64,000 bases of DNA from contig NZ_JAPZVN010000026.1 of the NCBI RefSeq assembly GCF_027533845.1, positions 1-64,000 of the forward strand. The letters are read 5' to 3'. Both the position numbers and the translations under genes were made by a program. Origin of the DNA: Streptomyces sp. RPT161. GTDB taxonomy: Bacteria; Actinomycetota; Actinomycetes; Streptomycetales; Streptomycetaceae. Positions 63,974 to 64,000 of the stretch are shown one piece after another. Every line of letters begins with the position of its first letter. Within the stretch, counting starts at the first letter, position 1. The notes beneath the pieces are model-generated. The model did not search any database. It had not been told where the DNA came from and saw only the letters and a program-made list of their open reading frames with translations.

Positions 63974-64000
63974 TCCGTCAACTTCCGCCGTCGACGCGGC

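Overview
This window is a GC-rich actinobacterial chromosome segment, almost certainly from Streptomyces or a close streptomycete relative (Kitasatospora, Streptacidiphilus). The evidence is the sporulation sigma factor WhiG, the developmental and antibiotic regulator NsdA, the four-gene type I signal peptidase cluster (sipW-X-Y-Z), an NCS1 permease and a GlcP-type glucose transporter beside ftsY/smc, frequent GTG starts (and one probable TTG), and a gene order that matches the Streptomyces core chromosome as I remember it. About 62 protein genes are supported. No rRNA, tRNA, CRISPR array, insertion sequence, integrase or prophage is visible.

Layout. (1) 0.2-5 kb: rpsB, tsf, pyrH, frr, cdsA on the minus strand (translation, UMP kinase, phospholipid synthesis). 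(2) 5.2-11.6 kb: a plus-strand M23-type peptidase, a TetR regulator, whiG, the DNA-uptake/processing set dprA-comM-yraN, and a DUF2469 protein. (3) 11.6-18.6 kb: rpsP-khpA-rimM-trmD-rplS followed by sipW-sipX-sipY-sipZ and a NUDIX gene. (4) 18.7-26.3 kb: a SprT-like protein, an archaeal/eukaryotic-type prolyl-tRNA synthetase, a methyltransferase, ftsH, an acetyltransferase and ffh. (5) 26.5-33.8 kb: the nitrogen operon amtB-glnK-glnD with a GlnR-like site, then nsdA and a degenerate primase-polymerase-like protein. (6) 33.9-43.9 kb: ftsY, an NCS1 permease, glcP, smc, a 66-aa coiled-coil protein and acyP. (7) 44.1-51.4 kb: a secreted CAP-domain protein, a divergent HxlR/flavoprotein pair, and the mutM-rnc-rpmF-yceD and DivIVA-like/coaD/rsmD blocks. 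(8) 51.6-64 kb: an unknown HTH-like protein, recG, a DAK2 (FakA/YloV-like) protein, rpmB, thiD, thiL, a stand-alone AsnC-type ligand domain, a DUF3515 lipoprotein, ddl, gpsA, plsC, cofC/fbiD and a small probably leaderless gene.

The genes form mainly a housekeeping backbone: ribosome components and maturation, SRP targeting (ffh, ftsY) with signal peptidases, chromosome organisation (smc), repair (mutM, recG) and nitrogen sensing. Developmental regulators (whiG, nsdA, rnc, which is absB in S. coelicolor) are embedded in it. I did not find a clearly new multi-gene system. The most interesting items are regulatory or architectural: a GlnR-type box with exact spacing upstream of amtB, paired DnaA-box-like sites between rpsB and the M23 gene, a long sipX/sipY coding overlap, a conserved-looking YceD N-terminus with no normal start codon, an internal duplication plus Q/Y-rich tail in the DivIVA-like protein, a nested hairpin after proS, and operator-like inverted repeats at the permease and HxlR promoters.
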